In this document: positions 60,160 through 64,000 of the stretch, in pieces | Layout: every line of letters starts with the position of its first letter | Position numbering within the stretch: the stretch's first letter is position 1 | NCBI GenBank assembly: GCA_946699065.1 | Contig: CAMPDV010000710.1 | Location: forward strand, 62,001-126,000 | Direction: 5' to 3' | DNA: 64,000 nucleotides | DNA from: Loxodes magnus | Lineage: Eukaryota; Ciliophora; Karyorelictea; Loxodida; Loxodidae | Program-made: the position numbers and the translations under genes | The notes under the pieces: generated by a model | Databases searched by the model: none | What the model saw: the letters and a program-made list of their open reading frames with translations, nothing else | What the model was told of the DNA's origin: nothing

Positions 60160-61660
60160 CTATAAAAGGAAATTATTAATTTTATCTTTTATAAAAGTAC
60201 TAAAGTAAGCTAATTTAATTTCTCCTTTGTATCTAATATATTAACAATATATTTCTAAATAAGCAGACTTACTGAAATAAATATATTCCTAATAAAATGT
60301 TTAAATTTAAAAAAGGTTAGAATTATGAAGCAAAAAGAACTACTTTTCATTTTGTAAGCCTTTTTTAGTAACTTACTCAATTTTTTTTAAGATTTAATTA
60401 TTATAAAAGTTAATTTTTTACCTAATCTTTGGAAAAAGTTAAAATAGCGGAAGTTTCTTACAGGAAATGTGATGCTTTATTTAAATTTTTTTTTCAATTC
60501 GAATGCTTAATTCTTAGTATTATGCGCAAGCTTTAATGACTTCTTAATAATCAAACCTATCCTGAAAAAGTGTTTTATTTATTTTTTATTTTGGAATTAT
60601 CTCGACGTACACTCTCCTTATTATACCCCTGCATAGTTTGTCTTACAAAAAACAATTTAATTATTATCTATAGTAAAACACATCAATCTATCTAGAAACT
60701 ATTTAGTTTCACCCTTGTTAATTAAAGTTACCATAAAAACGTTAATTCTAAAATCTTATTAGTCCCAAACTTCCAAGTTAGTACTCATTATTTATTAAAA
60801 TCAAAAATATCTTCGACCTATAGTTGTCGAGTCTGAGCTTATTTTATTTTATGTTATATCTTATTCTATAAAAATTTGCATTTTATTTTAGATACTAGAG
60901 TGCTAATTTTATTTTTTTAATTTTATCGTCACTTTCTCCATCGCCTTCATTATTTCATAGAGATATTAAAAATTTTTTATACTTTAGATATTCATAAAAT
61001 TTTTTGAATTAAATCTAGTTCACTTTTTTAATTAAAAACCATCTTATTTCTAGTTATTTTTAGCTCTACAATCTCAATTATTATTTATTTCCTCTTGATT
61101 ATTTTTCTCTTTATCTAATTTCTATAAAAAATCTTTAATTAGCCTTAAGATTTGACTAGTTTCTGTTATTCAAAAATTGTATTCCAATTGAAAAAATATC
61201 CTAAAGCTTTAAATTTATTTTTTCTCCTAAAATTTTTTTTTTTATTTCTATTATTTAAAGTTAAGCTGCTTGGGGAATTTATTTCGTATTAGTTTGCTTA
61301 TATTTTCTTAAATTATACCTTTGTCAGCATAATATTAGTCTTAGCGTAAATTACTTTTAAGTAAACGATTATCATTTATTTTTTCTTGATTTAGTCAATC
61401 TATGTATTAGCTTATGTTTAATTATCTTGTAGGTATCTATGTATTTTTAAGTATTTTTGGTACTATTTTTTCCTTTCAAACCTAAAGTGCTTGTATTTTT
61501 CTGATCTCATTTAATTTTATTTCTTCCAGATCTCATAACTATTAAACCCATCGAAGTAAGTAATATTATTTTACCTCTTTATATTCAAAATCTTCTATGA
61601 ATTCTAGAATAAAAGATTGCTATTTCAGATCATCGAAGTCATCCAATCATATCCAAATTA
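60160..61660 (-). CDS. Family U protein, long minus-strand frame
   Basis: One frame of about 500 codons under the altered code. It reads WLDDFDDLKQQSFILEF, EYKEVKQYYLLRWVQQLW, DLEEIKLNEIRKIQ, NISQYIDWLNQEKIND, QYYADKGIIQENISKLIR, LIKDFLQKLDKEKNNQEEI, YLYEIMKAMEKVTIKLKK and DYQEVIKACAQYQEL. The sequence is Lys/Gln/Glu-rich, helical-looking, with scattered Trp as TGA and TGG. A broken copy at 26.95-27.48 kb shares LEEI and KNTQ segments. Start and end are not defined because no codon is an unambiguous stop. No known domain recognised. Confidence 0.5.
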
Positions 61661-63449
61661 TTAGCAAAAACGCTAAAGACTCACAATATTAAAGAACTCC
61701 TTCATAAATAAAATCAAATTAGTAGTTTCAATTTCGCTTTAAATGCCCTAAAGGACTACAGTCTTGAGATTTATTCTATCATCAAAAAATTTCTAACAAA
61801 ATGAGCATGCAAAATTAATTAAATTTAGACATATTAAATTCCTTTAAGCTAAAATGGTTATAATATTAACAAATAATTTCAAGTTTATTTCTATAAAGTA
61901 AGGTATATGGATATTATGGTACAATTTATTATATCTCATACCTATCTTAATATAATTGATCTAAAACACTTTGCAAATTATATATAATCAAGTTAAATTG
62001 CATTCCTTCTGCTTTTTATCTCTCATCAACATTTCTATTTCTCAAGTCTTAACGTATGAATAGCAATTTAAAAGTAAGTTTATTTATCAGAGCACAATTT
62101 CGATAATTTAGTTACTTAAACAATATAGAATATTCTCTTAGATTTATTAAAAAGATGCTTAGTTATTAAAAAAGGATATTATTAAAAAGGAATTTTAAGC
62201 ATTTTACATATCTATTTAACTATTTATCATTCTTACATAACTTCACCTTTGAACTCAGTTTATTTATAATATCCCTTTTAGGGAATTTTATTTAGTATCT
62301 GATTAAAGTTCTTCTAGTTATACTCTTTCTGCATCTTTAAATTGACTGCAATGATTCTTCATTCTAATTTAAATTTTTTTATTTATTGAAGATTATAAAA
62401 AGATAGCTTTAGATTTTAAGAGCTTTAATTGAAGGCAAATGTTAAGATGATAAGCTAGAAAAAGGTATGATTATATAACTATTATAAGATAGAAATTAAG
62501 AAATCTATCCTACTGTCTTTATATGTAGATGGCTTTAGAGGAATTTAGTTACTTAAATGAGAGAAATAAAAGGCTATAAGAGATTGTATTAAACATAAGC
62601 AGGTCACATTGCTTGCAATTATTTATCTATCATTAAAAACTCATTGTTAATAGAGAAATGCTTATCTATAGCTCTTGTTGTTTTTCTACTTTTGGAATTA
62701 ATCATTAGCTTTAAGTATGTTTAAGCTTATATAAAAGAAAATGGTTATTAAAGAAGTGTTTTGGTTTTAGTTCTTTTAATAGTTTATAATCTATGATCTT
62801 TCTTTCTTTTTTTTGGTTTATTCTTCCATCATAAAAAAGTTTATCCTGATATTAGAAGTTGATTATATTAGTCGATTTTACCTACTTCGTAAGCAAAATA
62901 TAAGACTTCAAAGAAAAAGCGTTTAGTTGAAATTAAAACTGCTTAAAGCTTTTTTTTCAGCGAATTTAGAACCATCACTATCTATTTAGTGTAAACAGCC
63001 TACCATATTTATTTATACTCTTATATCATATCTAGATAGACAATCACTTTATATGCTTATTTAAATACTAAAAGACATAAATATTTTAAACTTCATTTTA
63101 CTTTATTAAATTGCTATTTAACCCTAGAACCAAATTGACATTTTATACTGTTCTATTTTAATAAGTAAATCATGAGATTTATAATTCTTAGATTTTTCCC
63201 TTATAAAGAAAAACCATCATTCTATTATAATTCTAGTCTTTTCATCTAGAGGCTAGTTTTATTTCATTTTCTATGATTCTTTGAAGATAGAAAATTTATA
63301 ATTTTCCTCTAATATTCCAAAATATCACTAACCAATAGATCATACCATTGCTATAAGCTTTGCTTGTTATGTAGTCACTATAATTATATCTTTCCAGCTA
63401 GAAATTAAATTATAAAGTCGAGAAAGAAAAAGTATATTTCAAAGTGCCT

Positions 63450-64000
63450 AACTTAATAAGAATAGTTTAGGCTTATGATTAAGCATATCTATTTAGGCTA
63501 AAGAACTTATTAAAATAATGATGCATTAAAAAATAAAGCATTAAGTCTTAAAATACGATGCTTCTTTTTTAAACGATGATTTAACTTCAACATCTGAATA
63601 TCTTTATTTTTCTTAAAAAGTTCCAATATAGATATATCTTCTATTTAGCAAGCCAATAAATATGATCTATTTAATTTTTTAACGAAACTCTATTTTTGAT
63701 ATTTTGGAATAATATCTCCAAAAAAAATAAAAGTGATAGACAGCTAGAGGAAAATGCTTAAAAAGCAAAGAGTGACTTGATTGCAATAGCGTTATTGATC
63801 TTAGAAAATTATCTTCAAAGTAAAGAAAACTACTTTCAACAGCTATTCATAAAATCAGCAAGCCACAATAAATAATTTAGATCACTATAGATAGATAAGA
63901 GGAAACTTATTTCTATTAAGATTGTTTTAAAATAAAACAATAAGTTTCTTTACCAAAAAATAATAATAAAGGAGATAAATAAAGTATAAAAGTGGCGAAA
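63450..64000 (-). repeat. Family R unit, start of a further inverted copy
   Basis: The landmark near 63,484 and the following 500 bp match the downstream ends of copies 31, 37 and 55. The gene itself would lie beyond the window. Confidence 0.55.

Larger units (their letters stand above)
60100..64000. repeat. Block U/V, copy 2
   Basis: Counterpart of 24.7-30.4 kb, cut by the window end. 61.7-63.4 kb holds A+T-rich sequence aligned only patchily with 27.6-29.7 kb, with no gene supported. Confidence 0.55.

Noticed and set aside
1..64000. Repeat-induced point mutation (CAA/CAG to TAA/TAG, TGG to TGA) in a fungal A+T-rich isochore as the explanation for in-frame stops
   Set aside because: It would mimic the pattern. 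However, several ORFs are otherwise intact, the same TGA codons recur in all five family R copies with codon spacing preserved, a conserved UUA-anticodon tRNA is present, and CA and TG dinucleotides remain common.
1..64000. CRISPR arrays, rRNA genes, organelle genome
   Set aside because: No regularly spaced direct repeats with unique spacers, no rRNA-like conserved blocks, and the tRNA has eukaryotic nuclear box A/box B and a T-run terminator.

Overview
The window looks like a stretch of ciliate nuclear DNA, possibly germline or repeat-rich, in which the usual stop codons are read as amino acids. It is very A+T-rich throughout and has no long open frame under the standard code. Two points change the reading. 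First, two copies of a tRNA with anticodon UUA (21275-21346 and 42183-42254) have a glutamine-tRNA-like body and would read UAA. Second, if TAA/TAG are read as Gln and TGA as Trp, many regions become coherent protein sequence that aligns between diverged copies. Known ciliates with UAR=Gln plus UGA=Trp include karyorelicts (Loxodes-like) and the heterotrich Condylostoma. That lineage is inference, not proven. All coding calls below use this code.

Layout. Almost everything is repeated, in mosaic form. Family R is a multi-kb unit carrying a conserved basic, Trp-rich protein. It occurs as long copies at 0.5-7.1 kb and 43.1-50.9 kb (plus strand) and as shorter inverted copies at 29.75-33.8, 36.05-39.5, 53.9-57.5 and 63.45 kb to the window end. 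Family S is a gene with a coiled coil and a DLLISGGSD-type segment, at 8.4, 16.2-18.6, 22.1-24.2, 40.2-41.4 and 50.9-52.4 kb. Family U/V is a second block, on the minus strand in coding terms, at 24.7-30.4 and 60.1-64.0 kb, with a partial copy near 52.7-53.9 kb. A 1.4-1.6 kb segment carrying the tRNA is duplicated (20.6-22.0 and 41.4-43.1 kb).

Inserted into these are short, GC-richer elements with gag-like ORFs. They encode a coiled coil, a DPM motif and a CCHC zinc knuckle (10.8-12.0, 15.0-15.7, 16.3-16.8, 34.6-35.7, 48.7-49.7 and 57.6-58.0 kb). Related elements end in a conserved 31-nt stem-loop with a CTA bulge, some followed by a TTTA-repeat tail (9.5, 10.1, 13.3-14.0, 22.4 and 58.0 kb). 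Three insertions can be bounded by comparison with an empty copy of the host repeat. One of these has a perfect 12-bp target-site duplication. 5' truncation, simple-repeat tails and variable target duplications suggest non-LTR-retrotransposon-like or SINE-like behaviour. No reverse transcriptase was recognised.

How it fits together. The UUA tRNA is nearly invariant between copies whose flanks have diverged, as expected if it is needed to decode the UAA codons that fill every ORF here. Where translation stops is unresolved: TGA sits at the ends of some element ORFs and also inside all of them. The remaining A+T-rich intervals hold repeat flanks or nothing I could recognise.
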